Shown here one piece after another: positions 25,043 to 34,998 of a DNA stretch of 64,000 bases. Positions within the stretch are counted from its first letter, which is position 1. Each line of letters starts with the position of its first letter. The notes under the pieces are model-generated. The model was given only the letters and a program-made list of their open reading frames with translations. It made no database searches and was not told where the DNA came from. This DNA is from Streptomyces sp. NBC_01216 (GTDB taxonomy: Bacteria; Actinomycetota; Actinomycetes; Streptomycetales; Streptomycetaceae). The stretch covers positions 868,001 through 932,000 of the forward strand of contig NZ_CP108677.1 of NCBI RefSeq assembly GCF_035994945.1, read 5' to 3'. The translations under genes were made by a program, and so were the position numbers.

Positions 25043-26679
25043 CAGAGTTCGGTCACCTTGCCGTCGGCCACCTCGACGCGTCGGGTGACGCGGACCGCGT
25101 CGAGCATCCGGCGGTCGTGGGTGACCAGGAGCAGCGTGCCGTCGTAGGTGTCGAGGGCCTGCTCCAGCTGCTCGATGGCGGGCAGGTCGAGGTGGTTGGT
25201 CGGCTCGTCGAGGACCAGCAGGTTCACACCCCGGCCCTGGAGCAGTGCCAGGGCGGCGCGGGTCCGTTCGCCCGGGGAGAGCGTGGTCGCCGGGCGCAGC
25301 ACGTGGTCGGCCTTGAGCCCGAACTTGGCCAACAGGGTGCGGATGTCCGCGGGCTCGGTCTCGGGAACGGCCGCGCAGAACGCGTCCAGGAGGGACTCCG
25401 GACCGTGGAACAGCTTGCGCGCCTGGTCGACCTCGCCGACGACGACGCCCGAGCCGAGCACCGCGTCTCCCGCGTCGAGCGGGAGGCGGCCGAGGAGGGC
25501 GGCGAGCAGGGTCGACTTGCCGGCGCCGTTGGCTCCGGTGATGGCGACCCGGTCGGCCCAGTCGATCTGGAGGGTGGCCGGCCCGAAGCGGAACTCTCCG
25601 CGCCGCACCTCGGCCGAGCGGAGCGTCGCCACCACCGAGCCGGAACGCGGCGCGGCGGCGATCTCCATCCGCAACTCCCACTCCTTGCGGGGTTCGTCCA
25701 CCGTGTCGAGCCGTTCGATCATGCGCTGGGTCTGGCGGGCCTTCGCGGCCTGCTTCTCGCTGGCCTCGCCGCGCAGCTTCCGGCCGATCTTGTCGTTGTC
25801 GGTCGCCTTGCGACGGGCGTTGCGTACGCCCTTGTCCATCCAGTTGCGCTGCATGAGGGCGCGCCCTTCGAGGGCGGTCCTCTTGTCGGCGTACTCCTCG
25901 TAGTCCTCCCGCGCGTGCCGACGCTCGGTCTCGCGCTCCTCCAGGTACGCCTCGTAGCCGCCGCCGTAGAGCGTGATCCGCTGCTGGGCGAGGTCGAGTT
26001 CCAGGACCTTGGTGACGGTACGGGCGAGGAACTCGCGGTCGTGGCTGATGACGACCGTCCCGGCGCGCAGGCCCCGCACGAAGGACTCGAGACGCTCGAG
26101 ACCGTCGAGGTCGAGATCGTTGGTGGGTTCGTCCAGGAGGAAGACGTCGTAGCGGGAGAGCAGGAGGGAGGCGAGTCCGGCGCGGGCTGCCTGGCCGCCG
26201 GAGAGCGAGGCCATCGGCTGGTCGAGGCCGATGGTCAGGCCGAGGGAGGCGGCGACCTCCTCGGCCCGCTCGTCGAGGTCGGCGCCGCCCAGGCCGAGCC
26301 AGCGTTCCAGGCCGACGGCGTAGGCGTCGTCGGCGCCGGGCGTACCGTCGACGAGACCCTGGGCTGCCGTGTCCATGGCTTCCTGGGCGGCGGCGACACC
26401 GGTGCGGCGGGCGAGGAAGTCCCGGACGGTCTCGCCCGCGCGGCGCTCGGGCTCCTGCGGCAGGTGCCCGACGGACGCGGTGGGCGGGGACAGCTTCAGC
26501 TCGCCGTCCTCGGGGGTGTCGAGCCCGGCGAGCATCCGCAGCAGGGTCGACTTGCCGGCGCCGTTGACACCGACGAGGCCGATGACGTCGCCGGGGGCGA
26601 CGACGAGGTCGAGGCCGGCGAAGAGGGAGCGCTCGCCGTGGCCGGCGGCGAGTTCCTTGGCGACAAGAGTGGCAGTCAT
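25042..26679 (-). CDS. ABC-F family ATPase (ribosome-associated)
   Basis: 545 residues with two ABC domains and no membrane helices. Walker A motifs are GVNGAGKST and GANGAGKST; signatures are LSGGQAARAGLA and LSPGERTRAALA; both Walker B regions read LLDEPTND/LVLDEPTNHLD. The linker between the domains is charged and helical (about residues 235-320), as in ABC-F translation factors. It heads a three-gene unit with the small protein and HEAT-like gene. It may be a housekeeping or an antibiotic-protection ABC-F; a second member lies at 59787-61430. Confidence 0.93.
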   Translation of the reverse strand: MTATLVAKELAAGHGERSLFAGLDLVVAPGDVIGLVGVNGAGKSTLLRMLAGLDTPEDGELKLSPPTASVGHLPQEPERRAGETVRDFLARRTGVAAAQEAMDTAAQGLVDGTPGADDAYAVGLERWLGLGGADLDERAEEVAASLGLTIGLDQPMASLSGGQAARAGLASLLLSRYDVFLLDEPTNDLDLDGLERLESFVRGLRAGTVVISHDREFLARTVTKVLELDLAQQRITLYGGGYEAYLEERETERRHAREDYEEYADKRTALEGRALMQRNWMDKGVRNARRKATDNDKIGRKLRGEASEKQAAKARQTQRMIERLDTVDEPRKEWELRMEIAAAPRSGSVVATLRSAEVRRGEFRFGPATLQIDWADRVAITGANGAGKSTLLAALLGRLPLDAGDAVLGSGVVVGEVDQARKLFHGPESLLDAFCAAVPETEPADIRTLLAKFGLKADHVLRPATTLSPGERTRAALALLQGRGVNLLVLDEPTNHLDLPAIEQLEQALDTYDGTLLLVTHDRRMLDAVRVTRRVEVADGKVTEL

Positions 26680-26812
26680 CAGGAGACGAATCCTAGTGCC
26701 GCCCCGGGCGATGTCCGCCCGTCGAGGGGGGCGACTGGTGGTTCACGGCGGGCGGGCCGGGGCGCCGGGGTGCGGATGGCCCCGGCCCGGTCGGTCCGGG
26801 TACGGTCCGGCC

Positions 26813-27769
26813 ATGAACGTCGACGCGATCGTGGTGGGGGGCGGGGTCGTCGGTCTGACGACGGCGGTGACGCTGGCGGAGCGTGGCCGACGGGTGCGGG
26901 TGTGGTCGCGGGACCCGGCCGGATCGACGACCTCGGCCGTGGCGGGAGCCCTGTGGTGGCCGTACCGGATCGAGCCGGAGGCGGCGGCGGGAGGCTGGGC
27001 GCTGGAGACGCTCCGGGTGTTCCGCGCACTCGCGGCGGACCCGGAGTCGACCGGGGTACGCCTGGTGCCCGGGGTTCACGCGGACACGGTGCTCGACGGG
27101 CTGGGCGCCTGGGCGCGGGAGGTGCCGGGGCTGCGGCAGTTGCCGCCCGATCAGGTGCCGGGGCCGTACGAGGTGGGGCTGGCCGCACGGCTGCCGCTGG
27201 TCGACATGCCGGTCCATCTGGCGTGGCTGCGGACCCGGCTGGAGGCGGCGGGCGGGACGGTGGAGCGGCGCACGGTCGCCTCGTTCGCCGAGGCGGCGGC
27301 GCACGCCCCGGTGGTGGTGGACTGCACGGGGCTCGGAGCACGGGAGCTGGTGCCGGACCGGCGACTGCGTCCGGTGCGGGGGCAGTTGGTCCTGGTGGAG
27401 AACCCGGGGATCACCGAATGGTTCGCGGCTACGGGAGACGGGGACCGGGAGACGACGTACTTCTTCCCGCAACCGGGGCGGCTGCTCCTGGGTGGCACGG
27501 CGCGGGAGGGCGACGAGCGACTCGACGCCGATCCGATGACGGCGGCGCGGATCGTGGCGCGGTGCGCACGGATCAGGCCGGAGATCGCGGAGGCGCGGGT
27601 GCTGGGTCACCGGGTCGGGCTGCGCCCCTCCCGGGTGGGCGGGGTGCGGATCGAGGCGGAACGGCGAGCGGACGGCGGACTGCTCGTGCACCACTACGGA
27701 CACGGTGGTGCCGGGGTGACGGTCGCCTGGGGCTGCGCCAGGGAGGCGGCGGATCTCGCCCGCGGCTGA
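26813..27769 (+). CDS. D-amino-acid oxidase
   Basis: 318-residue FAD enzyme oxidising D-amino acids to keto acids, ammonia and peroxide. The FAD motif is AIVVGGGVVGLTTAVTLAERG. Family features include AGALWWPYR, the VVVDCTGLGARELV segment, YFFPQPGRLLLGGT, and the C-terminal RVGLRPSRVGGVRIE and HHYGHGGAGVTVAWGCA. It is divergent from the ABC-F gene across 133 bases. The TGA stop is followed at once by a piece of the dispersed repeat. Confidence 0.93.
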   Translation: MNVDAIVVGGGVVGLTTAVTLAERGRRVRVWSRDPAGSTTSAVAGALWWPYRIEPEAAAGGWALETLRVFRALAADPESTGVRLVPGVHADTVLDGLGAWAREVPGLRQLPPDQVPGPYEVGLAARLPLVDMPVHLAWLRTRLEAAGGTVERRTVASFAEAAAHAPVVVDCTGLGARELVPDRRLRPVRGQLVLVENPGITEWFAATGDGDRETTYFFPQPGRLLLGGTAREGDERLDADPMTAARIVARCARIRPEIAEARVLGHRVGLRPSRVGGVRIEAERRADGGLLVHHYGHGGAGVTVAWGCAREAADLARG

Positions 27770-27791
27770 GAGACTGTCGGGTGGCCTCTGA
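27770..27791. repeat. dispersed repeat, left end only (copy 2)
   Basis: GAGACTGTCGGGTGGCCTCT directly follows the D-amino-acid oxidase stop and differs at one base from the left end of the full copies. No matching right end was found in the next 200 bases. Confidence 0.6.
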
Positions 27792-27867
27792 GGACGTCGG
27801 GCGCGTCGCTCTGCGCGCGATCCCCGTTCCCCCGGGTACCGGTGCCGGCCGGAGCACGGTGTGGATC

Positions 27868-28167
27868 TCAGTGCCAGGGCTTGTGGTTGTCGTCGGCGGC
27901 GATACGGCCGCGGACCCGGCGGTCAAGGGCGTCGGCCTGCGCGCGGGCCTTGCGGGCCTCGGACGTGGCGCCACGACGCTGGAGCTTGTTCGCCCTCGTC
28001 CGCGGGGAGGCCGCGTCCCGGCGCATCTCGTCGACGTGGCAGACGATCTTCCTTCCGGCCGCGGTGGCGGTCGGAGCCGTCGCCGTCTGGACGAACAGCA
28101 GCCCCCCGGCCAGCAGTGTCGTCGCGGTGAGTGCCGTCAGGGTACGGCGGAGCGGTGTCGCGTGCAT
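27868..28167 (-). CDS. small secreted protein, function unknown
   Basis: 99 residues. A signal peptide is clear (MHATPLRRTLTALTATTL, then GGLLFVQTATAPTATAAG with likely Ala-x-Ala cleavage). The mature part is about 65 residues, strongly basic, with an isolated cysteine (KIVCHVDEM) and helical ARKARAQADALDRRVRG. GGGAGAG precedes the ATG. A longer frame from 28215 adds residues before the signal peptide and is rejected. Not recognised. Confidence 0.75.
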   Translation of the reverse strand: MHATPLRRTLTALTATTLLAGGLLFVQTATAPTATAAGRKIVCHVDEMRRDAASPRTRANKLQRRGATSEARKARAQADALDRRVRGRIAADDNHKPWH

Positions 28168-28504
28168 CGTGGATCTCTCCCTGACTTCCAGACCGCGAGG
28201 GCCCGTTCGAGGCATGGTCAGTACCAGTCGTTAACCTTAGCGAAGATGATCGATTCGCTCCACCGGACGTACCAGCTCCCGGACATCGGGCCCCGTGTCA
28301 TCTGACGTACCCTCTCCTCCCTTTGACAGAGCGGTACTTCGCCGCCCTACGCCCCACCCCGCGCCGGGTACGGGCCGGAGATCCATGGACCCCTCCGACA
28401 GGGGCGAGGCGTTCCTCCGGCCGTCACGAGCGCGAACATCCCGTCCGGCACCTGGTCGTCGACGATGGGTCGGCGGTCGATGCCAGGGCTCCACCGACGG
28501 TCAG
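28168..28504. other. intergenic region without a supported gene
   Basis: About 340 bases between a leftward secreted-protein gene and the end of the leftward M14 gene. The frames crossing it have poor codon bias. It must carry the promoter for the small secreted protein; no confident motif seen. Confidence 0.4.
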
Positions 28505-29806
28505 TCAACAGGCGTCCACCGCACGCCCGGTGGTGAGCCGGTTCGGGGCCCGGCCGTCGAGGAGAAGGGACACCAGCGCGCGCCGGGACTGCCTCAGGGG
28601 CACGATCCACCCGTCCGCCTCTCGGCGCACGACGATCCCGTGCAGGGCCAGTTCGTCGCCGGACTCGGCGTACTGGGCCGCGGTCAGGCGGTAGCCGCAG
28701 GGCGGGTCCCGCAGGACCTCCGACGGGGGCGCGGGGTCGTTGTCCGCACCGCCGAACAGCACCGGGCCGCGGTCCGCGAGACCGGCACGGCGAGCCGCCG
28801 CCGTCGCCGCGCCGACCGCCTCGCGCCGCTCGTCGCTGAAGGCGAACACGCCTTTCAGAGCGGTGCGCTGTGCGTGGACGCGGCGTCGTCGGTTGAGCGC
28901 GTCGTCGCCCTTCTCGGCGTCCGTCAGCGCGTCCGCCCGGGTCTCGACGAGCAGGCTCACGGAGTGTTTGACGCCGGCCGCGTTGCGCAGGATCCGCTCC
29001 TGCCCGTCGCCCGCCACCTGCCGGATCGGCCGGCCGATGAGGGGGTCGGTCCAGATGCCGTAGACGCCGTTGCCGAAGCCGGCCGCCCCGGCGGCGGGCC
29101 GGACGTACGACTCCGAGAGGGTGTGGGCCTCGTCGTGGACACGGGCGTCGGTGTTGGGATTGCGCGGCCAGAGCGTGAGCAGGTCCTTGTCGTAGTACGG
29201 GGAGGTGGCGTCGTATTCGTGCAGGTCGACGAGCACCTCGGGGCGGTGGTCGCGGAGGACGGCCGCCACGGCCCGGCCCTCGGCCGTCGCGAGGGCGATG
29301 TGGTCCCGGTTGACGTCCGTGCCACCGGCGTTGCCGCGCGTGTCCGCCTCCCGGCCGTCCGGATTCGCCGTGGGCAGGACCAGCACGGTGGTGCGGGCCA
29401 GGAAGCGGAGGGTCGCCGGGTCCTCGGCGTACGCCAGGTCGCGCACGGTGCCCAGGCACGCCTCACGGCCTGACGGTTCGTCACCGTGCTGGGCGCAGAC
29501 GAGGAGCACGGTGAGACCGGCGTGGTGTCCTCCGCCCACCGTGACGAGCCGCAGCGGACGGCCTTGTGGCGTGGCGCCGACCGACCGGATCGCGACCCGG
29601 TCGCTGCCGCGCTCCACGGCGGCCAGGAAGTCGCGTTCCTCGGCCTCGGTGGTCCAGGCCGCGCCCCGGCTCGTCTCGAAGCCGGTGTGCGGCAGCGGTG
29701 ACGGGGCGGCGCCGCCGGCCGCCTCGGCGGGAAAGCCGAGGAGCGGCAGTCCGGCCGCCGCGACGGTCATGGCGAGGGCGACGCGACGCCGGTTCCGGCG
29801 CGTCAC
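28505..29806 (-). CDS. secreted M14-family zinc carboxypeptidase
   Basis: 433 residues. A signal peptide with a basic start ([15 protein letters not shown]) leads to a hydrophobic core and AEA cleavage region. Zinc ligands are HGDE (in [11 protein letters not shown]) and the later histidine in [18 protein letters not shown] carries the substrate arginine region, and the catalytic glutamate is in LLVETRA. The GTG overlaps the stop of the upstream S15 peptidase (GTGA), so the two secreted peptidases are co-translated. It probably releases C-terminal amino acids from external peptides. Confidence 0.9.
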   Translation of the reverse strand: MTRRNRRRVALAMTVAAAGLPLLGFPAEAAGGAAPSPLPHTGFETSRGAAWTTEAEERDFLAAVERGSDRVAIRSVGATPQGRPLRLVTVGGGHHAGLTVLLVCAQHGDEPSGREACLGTVRDLAYAEDPATLRFLARTTVLVLPTANPDGREADTRGNAGGTDVNRDHIALATAEGRAVAAVLRDHRPEVLVDLHEYDATSPYYDKDLLTLWPRNPNTDARVHDEAHTLSESYVRPAAGAAGFGNGVYGIWTDPLIGRPIRQVAGDGQERILRNAAGVKHSVSLLVETRADALTDAEKGDDALNRRRRVHAQRTALKGVFAFSDERREAVGAATAAARRAGLADRGPVLFGGADNDPAPPSEVLRDPPCGYRLTAAQYAESGDELALHGIVVRREADGWIVPLRQSRRALVSLLLDGRAPNRLTTGRAVDAC

Positions 29807-31803
29807 CGGAGGGCGCCCGAGGGGATCGGGTGGCCGGCGCGTGGCGGGACGCCGGCGCCGGCGGGCGGCGGGAGGGCCGGTGCCGGTCGGACGGCCGCGA
29901 TTCCCCTCGTGGCCTGGGCGAAGGCCGCGGCGCCTCCGACGAGGGGCAGTCTCGCCGAGGTGCGGGCGAGATCGAGGATGAGCGTCGGCGTGGTCGAAGG
30001 CGGGTCGAGCAGACCCTTGTCGGTACCGCCCACGATCAGGGCGAGCCGGTGCCCGGCCGGCACCACGTGGTCGGCCGCGGCCAGCCTCAGGGTGAGCGTG
30101 TACGCCCGGCCCGGGGTCAGCGGGTGGCCCTCGCGCGGATCGGCCCAGGTGCCGAGGTCCGCCCAGCCACGGCTGACGACCGTGTGACCGACGTCGACGG
30201 TACGAGCCCGGGTCTCCCTGAAGCAGGAGCTGTCGCCGGTCGTGTCGGCGCCCCAGCAACTGCGCTCGGTGAGCGTGGTGATGCCCTCGCCGGCCGCCGC
30301 GTAGTCCCGGATGGTGTCCGGCCCGAGGTCCACCAGGACGGCGGTCAGATGGGCCGTCCGGGTGCTCGGGGTCGCGGTGACGGTGACCTTCGACGGTCCG
30401 GACAGCCGCAGGGCCCGGGTGAGCGGACGGGTGACGAAGCCGGCCTTGGCGGGAGTCGGCGTGTCGATCGACGCCGCCCAGTCCGTCTCGCCCAGGGCCG
30501 GATCGTCGGTGAAGCGCTCGGTGCTGCCCGGGGCGGCCGGGGTCCGGCCGAGGGTCCCGACCCCGGGTACCGCGCCGGGGCCGGGGCGCAGGGTGACGGT
30601 CCCGGTGGCGCGCGGCGGCCAGATCCGGTCGGTGCTCCAGCGATCCGGGGCACGCTCGATGTCGGCCACCGGCTCTCGGTCGATGCCGTTGTCGTAGCCG
30701 AGGAGGTAGTGGTCGAACCAACGGTGCAGGGTACGCACCCAGTCGCCACGACGGAAGTCGAAGGGGTCGACGTGGCCGGTCTGCGAGAGCCAGATCTTGC
30801 GCTCGACACCGTGCGCGGCCAGCGCGTCCCACCACTGTCCGAACTGGTCGGCGCGGACGTTGAGGTCCTGCTGCCCGTGGACGACGAACACGCTGGCCTT
30901 CACCTTCGAGGCGTCCGGCAGGTAGTTCCGCTCACTCCAGACACGGGTCCAGTCCCCGCTGTACGGGGCGCCGGCGGCGATGCGGTCCTGGACGGCGCCG
31001 CACCGGTACCGGGCGTCGGAACTCGCGACGTAGTCGGAGAGCCAGCTGGGGTCGGCGTCGTAGAGCGGGGCGCCCTGGGAGTGGAAGTAGTCGTACCAGG
31101 AGGAGATCGCGCCGATCGGGACGATCGTCTCCAGCCCCTCGACGCCGGTGGCGGCGACACCGTTGGCGATGGTGCCGTCCCAGCTCTTGCCGATCATTCC
31201 GACCCTGCCGGTGGACCAGCCGGTGGCACGGGCCCGCTGTTCGCCGGTGCGGGTGGTGTAGCCGCGGGCGCGGCCGTTGAGCCAGTCGACGACGGCCTTG
31301 GCGGAGCGGATGTCGGAGCGGCCTCCGACGTCGTCGCAGCCGTCGGAGCGGTTGGTACCGGCCAGGTCGACGGCGACGAAGGCATAGCCGCGCGGCACGA
31401 AGTAGTTGTCGTAGAAGAGCGGGAAGCCGACGGGGTCGCCGTCGGCGTCATAGGTCTTCTTCTGGCTCTCGTTGCCGCGTCCGCAACAGGAGTAGTACGG
31501 GCTGGCATCCATGACGACCGGGATACGGCGGCCGGCCGCGGCCGGTTCGCGGGGGCGGACGATGTCGGCCGCGACCCGGTCGGAGCGGCCGTCTCCGTCA
31601 CCGTCCAGGCCGGTGTCCACCCAGACGGACTCGCGGATCGCGTCGGCGTAGGAGTGGACGGGGCGTGACTCCCGGGGGGCGGGGTCCGCCCGCGCGCCGG
31701 CCGACGGGAGCAGCGCGGTCGACAGGGCGGCCATGGCGGCCGGCACGGCCAGGAACGCGCGCGACGGTCGGACGCGTCGGATTCTGCGCACTCGTATCGG
31801 CAT
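29803..31803 (-). CDS. secreted Xaa-Pro dipeptidyl-peptidase (S15 family)
   Basis: 666 residues. A twin-basic N-terminus and hydrophobic segment ([17 protein letters not shown]) end in AGARA, a signal peptide. The alpha/beta-hydrolase core has the nucleophile serine in [10 protein letters not shown], the acid in [10 protein letters not shown] and the histidine in [10 protein letters not shown]-terminal beta-rich X-Pro domain follows (about 400-650). Removes Xaa-Pro dipeptides outside the cell, complementing the M14 peptidase with which it overlaps. No ribosome site is evident before the ATG, so the start is provisional. Confidence 0.9.
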   Translation of the reverse strand: MPIRVRRIRRVRPSRAFLAVPAAMAALSTALLPSAGARADPAPRESRPVHSYADAIRESVWVDTGLDGDGDGRSDRVAADIVRPREPAAAGRRIPVVMDASPYYSCCGRGNESQKKTYDADGDPVGFPLFYDNYFVPRGYAFVAVDLAGTNRSDGCDDVGGRSDIRSAKAVVDWLNGRARGYTTRTGEQRARATGWSTGRVGMIGKSWDGTIANGVAATGVEGLETIVPIGAISSWYDYFHSQGAPLYDADPSWLSDYVASSDARYRCGAVQDRIAAGAPYSGDWTRVWSERNYLPDASKVKASVFVVHGQQDLNVRADQFGQWWDALAAHGVERKIWLSQTGHVDPFDFRRGDWVRTLHRWFDHYLLGYDNGIDREPVADIERAPDRWSTDRIWPPRATGTVTLRPGPGAVPGVGTLGRTPAAPGSTERFTDDPALGETDWAASIDTPTPAKAGFVTRPLTRALRLSGPSKVTVTATPSTRTAHLTAVLVDLGPDTIRDYAAAGEGITTLTERSCWGADTTGDSSCFRETRARTVDVGHTVVSRGWADLGTWADPREGHPLTPGRAYTLTLRLAAADHVVPAGHRLALIVGGTDKGLLDPPSTTPTLILDLARTSARLPLVGGAAAFAQATRGIAAVRPAPALPPPAGAGVPPRAGHPIPSGALR

Positions 31804-32043
31804 GGGGCAGGAACGTACCCGGGTCGGCTCCCGGGCAAAAGAGCGCGGTCGAGACCGGAGCGACGCATGTCGGCCGAATGACGCGCACGGGGCGGGAGGG
31901 CCCATGGACAGGACGCCGGGGCGAGGGTCTGATGGCCGACGGCAAGGACCGACGACCACCCGCGCGTCCTACGGCCCGGGGACGGAAGGCAGTCAGCTCC
32001 GTCCGCTCCGCGGCCGTCGCGCTTCCTCACCTCTGGAGCCCGC

Positions 32044-33591
32044 GTGCACCGCAGAATGCTCGTTCCGAGCGCCCTCGCCGCCTGTCTGCTCATGGCGATC
32101 CCGGCATCGGCGGCCGACTACGTCCCGGGCGCCCCGGGCATGGGCGACTCCTACTATCCGTCCGGCGGGAACGGCGGTTACGACGTCTCGCACTACGACC
32201 TGAGACTGACCTACCAGCCCGCCACCGACCTCCTGCAGGGGACGGCGACGATTCTCGCCACCACGACGCAGAACCTCTCCCGCTTCAACCTCGACCTGGG
32301 ACTGCGGGTCAGCGAGGTACGGGTGAACGGTCGGAAGGCGACGTTCGGCACCTCCGGCGAACAGGAGCTGGAGATCACCCCCGCCGTGCCGCTGAAGAGG
32401 AACCAGCCGGTCTCGGTGGTCGTGCGCTACGCGGGCAAGCCCTCAGAGGTACGGATCGGCGGCTGGACGGCGTGGCACCGCACGCCCGACGGCGGTGTCG
32501 CGGCCCAGGAACCGGAATCGGCCGCCTGGTGGTTCCCGTCCAACGACCACCCGCTGGACAAGGCCACCTTCGACATCTCGGTCGCCGTCCCGGACGGGAC
32601 GCAGGCGATCAGCAACGGGGTGCTCAGGTCGCAGTCCTCGAAGCTCGGCTGGACCCGCTACAACTGGCGGTCCGACAAACCCCAGGCGACGTATCTGGCC
32701 ACGCTCGCCGTCGGCAGGTTCGACATCACGACCGACACCACGGAGAGCGGCCTGCCCGTCCTCAACGCCTACAGCCGGGACCTCGGTGACAACGCGGGCG
32801 CGGCGCGGGCCAGCGTGGAGCGCACCGCCGAGGTGGCCGAGTGGCTGGAAGGCGTTTTCGGCCCGTATCCCTTCGGCGCGCTCGGCGGATACGTGCCGAA
32901 CGTGACGAGCGGCTACGCGCTGGAGACCCAGACCCGGCCGTTCTACAGCCCGCGGCAGTTCGCCAACGGGTCCAACGTCTCGGTGGTCGTGCACGAGCTG
33001 GCCCACCAGTGGTACGGCGACAGCGTGTCGGTCCACCACTGGAAGGACATCTGGGTCAACGAGGGCTTCGCCCGCTACAGCCAGTGGCTGTGGTCGGAGA
33101 AGGAAGGCGAGGGCACCGCCCAGGAACTGGCGGACCACGTCTACGCGACCCGTCCGGCCGAGGACCCCTTCTGGACGGTCGCCCCCGGTGATCCGGGCCC
33201 GGACGACCAGTTCCACATCGCGGTGTACGACCGGGGTGCGCTGGCGCTCCAGGCGCTGCGCAACGAGATCGGCGAGGAGGACTTCTTCGCCGTTCTCCGG
33301 GGCTGGCCGACGGAGTTCGCCTACGGCAACGCGAAGGTCGGGGACTTCGTGAGGTACGCGGAGCGGGTCTCGGGGCGTCCGCTGGCGGAGCTCTTCGACA
33401 CCTGGCTGTACCGGCCGGTGAAGCCGGCCGCTCCGGCGGCGGCCGGGGTGGGCGTCGGTCTGCGGCCGGCCGGGGTGGAGGCGAGGGCCTCCGCCGCGGG
33501 GCCGGCGGAGCCCGCGTCCTGGAAGAAGATCGCGGAGACGAACACCGTCCACGACCGGGAGGCGACGGCACGCGGGCACGGCACACGCTGA
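32044..33591 (+). CDS. secreted M1-family metallopeptidase
   Basis: 515 residues. The signal peptide is HRRMLVPSALAACLLMAIPA with ASAA cleavage. The zinc motif is HELAHQWYG with the third ligand 18 residues on in NEGFARY. The exopeptidase GxMEN motif is replaced by YALETQ, as in secreted actinobacterial M1 enzymes. The tail past residue 460 is Ala/Pro-rich. The GTG start has GGAG six bases upstream. Divergent from the S15/M14 pair, making a cluster of secreted peptidases. Confidence 0.92.
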   Translation: MHRRMLVPSALAACLLMAIPASAADYVPGAPGMGDSYYPSGGNGGYDVSHYDLRLTYQPATDLLQGTATILATTTQNLSRFNLDLGLRVSEVRVNGRKATFGTSGEQELEITPAVPLKRNQPVSVVVRYAGKPSEVRIGGWTAWHRTPDGGVAAQEPESAAWWFPSNDHPLDKATFDISVAVPDGTQAISNGVLRSQSSKLGWTRYNWRSDKPQATYLATLAVGRFDITTDTTESGLPVLNAYSRDLGDNAGAARASVERTAEVAEWLEGVFGPYPFGALGGYVPNVTSGYALETQTRPFYSPRQFANGSNVSVVVHELAHQWYGDSVSVHHWKDIWVNEGFARYSQWLWSEKEGEGTAQELADHVYATRPAEDPFWTVAPGDPGPDDQFHIAVYDRGALALQALRNEIGEEDFFAVLRGWPTEFAYGNAKVGDFVRYAERVSGRPLAELFDTWLYRPVKPAAPAAAGVGVGLRPAGVEARASAAGPAEPASWKKIAETNTVHDREATARGHGTR

Positions 33592-33653
33592 GCCGGCGTC
33601 CCGTAAGACCGCGGTCCCGGACGCCAGGGTGACGGGACCGGCCGCGGTGCGGT

Positions 33654-33702
33654 CGCCGGCCCCGCCGCCGGGCGAACGGGTGCCCGGGGGCGGGGGCCGG
33701 CG
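33654..33702 (+). terminator. hairpin after the M1 peptidase
   Basis: CGCCGGCCCCGCC pairs with GGCGGGGGCCGGCG, with one bulged G and a 22-base loop, just before the LacI-gene leader. Confidence 0.55.
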
Positions 33703-33709
33703 CCGCGGC

Positions 33710-33724
33710 TGAGAGCGCTTTCCC
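33710..33724. promoter_or_regulatory. LacI-type operator upstream of the regulator gene
   Basis: TGAGAGCGCTTTCCC: a near-palindrome sharing GAGAGCGC with the perfect site at 34932-34947. It suggests autoregulation. Confidence 0.6.
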
Positions 33725-33805
33725 CGGATGGTCCGCGCGCCCTGGTCACCCGATACCCTCGTCCCTGTCAGCACCGTCCCGCCCCGTGCCCGTGAGGAGC
33801 CCGCC

Positions 33806-34831
33806 TTGAGCGATTCGCCGTCCGGGACGCGCCCCACCCTGGAGGCCGTCGCCGCGCGCGCCGGAGTCTCCCGGGCGACGGTGTCCCGCGTCGTCAACGG
33901 CGGGGCCGGGGTGCGAGCGCCCCTGGCGGAGAAGGTGCGCGAGGCCGTCGAGGAGCTCGGCTACATCCCCAACCACGCCGCGCGGACACTGGTGACCCGG
34001 CGTAACGGCGCCGTGGCCGTGATCATCGCCGAGCCCGAGTTCCGGATCTTCTCCGATCCGTTCTTCGAGCAGCAGGTACGCGGCATCAGCCGGGAGCTCA
34101 CGGCGTACGACGCCCAGTTGGTGCTGCTCTGGGTGGAGGGTCCGGGCGACCACGAGCGGATCGCGCGCTACCTGGGCGGCGGTCATGTCGACGGGGCACT
34201 GGCCTTCTCGCTGCACACCGACGACGAACTGCCCACACTCGTGCGGCGCGTCCAGGTGCCGACGGTCTACGGCGGCCGGCCTGGGTGGACGGGACCGGCC
34301 GACGAGCCGGCGGTCGCCTATGTCGACTGCGACAACCGTGGCGGGGCCCGCGCCGCGGTCCGCCATCTGCGGTCCCTGGGCCGTCGGCGGATCGCCCACA
34401 TCACCGGCCCTCTCGACCAGACCTCGGCGATGGACCGGCTCGACGGATACCGGGACGAACTGCCCGACGCCGACCCGGTACTGGTCGAGGACGGAGCCTT
34501 CACGGAGGAGAGCGGGGCGCGGGCGATGGCCGCGCTGCTGCGGCGACGGCCGGGCCTGGACGCGGTCTTCGCGGCCAACGACCTGATGGCCTCGGGCGCG
34601 CTGCGGGTGCTGCGGGAGCAGGGCAGGCGGGTGCCGGAGGACGTGGCTCTGGTCGGTTTCGACGACATGGTCCCGGTCGCCGAGGGCACCGACCCCCCGC
34701 TCACGACGGTCCATCAGGACGTGGAGGGCATGGGGCGGCTGATGGTCCGGCTCCTCATGCGCACGCTGGACGGCGAGGCCGCGACACCCGTGGTCACTCC
34801 GACCCGGCTGATCCGGCGCGCCTCCACGTAA
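33806..34831 (+). CDS. LacI-family sugar-uptake repressor (CebR-like)
   Basis: 341 residues. The LacI helix-turn-helix is at the N-terminus (TLEAVAARAGVSRATVSRVV, hinge region ELGYIPNHAARTL). The periplasmic-binding-like effector domain carries FAANDLMASGALRVL and VALVGFDDM. TTG at 33806 is taken as start because GAGGAG lies six bases upstream and it gives M-S-D-S-P-S-G-T-R-P; the 26 residues upstream look non-coding. It faces the same way as the transporter and beta-glucosidase genes, between two matching operators, and presumably represses them until an oligosaccharide binds. Confidence 0.92.
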   Translation: MSDSPSGTRPTLEAVAARAGVSRATVSRVVNGGAGVRAPLAEKVREAVEELGYIPNHAARTLVTRRNGAVAVIIAEPEFRIFSDPFFEQQVRGISRELTAYDAQLVLLWVEGPGDHERIARYLGGGHVDGALAFSLHTDDELPTLVRRVQVPTVYGGRPGWTGPADEPAVAYVDCDNRGGARAAVRHLRSLGRRRIAHITGPLDQTSAMDRLDGYRDELPDADPVLVEDGAFTEESGARAMAALLRRRPGLDAVFAANDLMASGALRVLREQGRRVPEDVALVGFDDMVPVAEGTDPPLTTVHQDVEGMGRLMVRLLMRTLDGEAATPVVTPTRLIRRAST

Positions 34832-34835
34832 GAAG

Positions 34836-34868
34836 GGTGTATCCGGGAGCGAACGCCCCGGATACACC
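34836..34868 (+). terminator. hairpin terminator after the LacI gene
   Basis: Perfect 12-bp stem GGTGTATCCGGG / CCCGGATACACC with a nine-base loop, starting five bases after the TAA stop. Confidence 0.8.
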
Positions 34869-34931
34869 GAGCTGTTACGCGTTCGACTCTTGACGGGAAC
34901 CTCACCGGGCGGGCACGCTCCAGACGCATTC

Positions 34932-34947
34932 CTGAGAGCGCTCTCAG
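34932..34947. promoter_or_regulatory. perfect 16-bp LacI-type operator
   Basis: CTGAGAGCGCTCTCAG is perfectly symmetrical with the central GCGC typical of LacI-family sites. Two further GCTCTC half-sites follow at 34951-34968. It lies 51 bases before the solute-binding protein start. Confidence 0.85.
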
Positions 34948-34998
34948 ACCGCTCTCGGCGGCGCTCTCGACGGACCCCGAAGCCAAGGGAGGCTTCTC

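Noticed and set aside
33728..33805. 26-residue N-terminal extension of the LacI protein
   Set aside because: The TTG at 33806 has GAGGAG at good spacing and begins directly before the DNA-binding domain.
34881..34920. Promoter with TTGACG upstream of the binding-protein gene
   Set aside because: No acceptable -10 sequence at 16-19 bases, so no promoter is claimed there.
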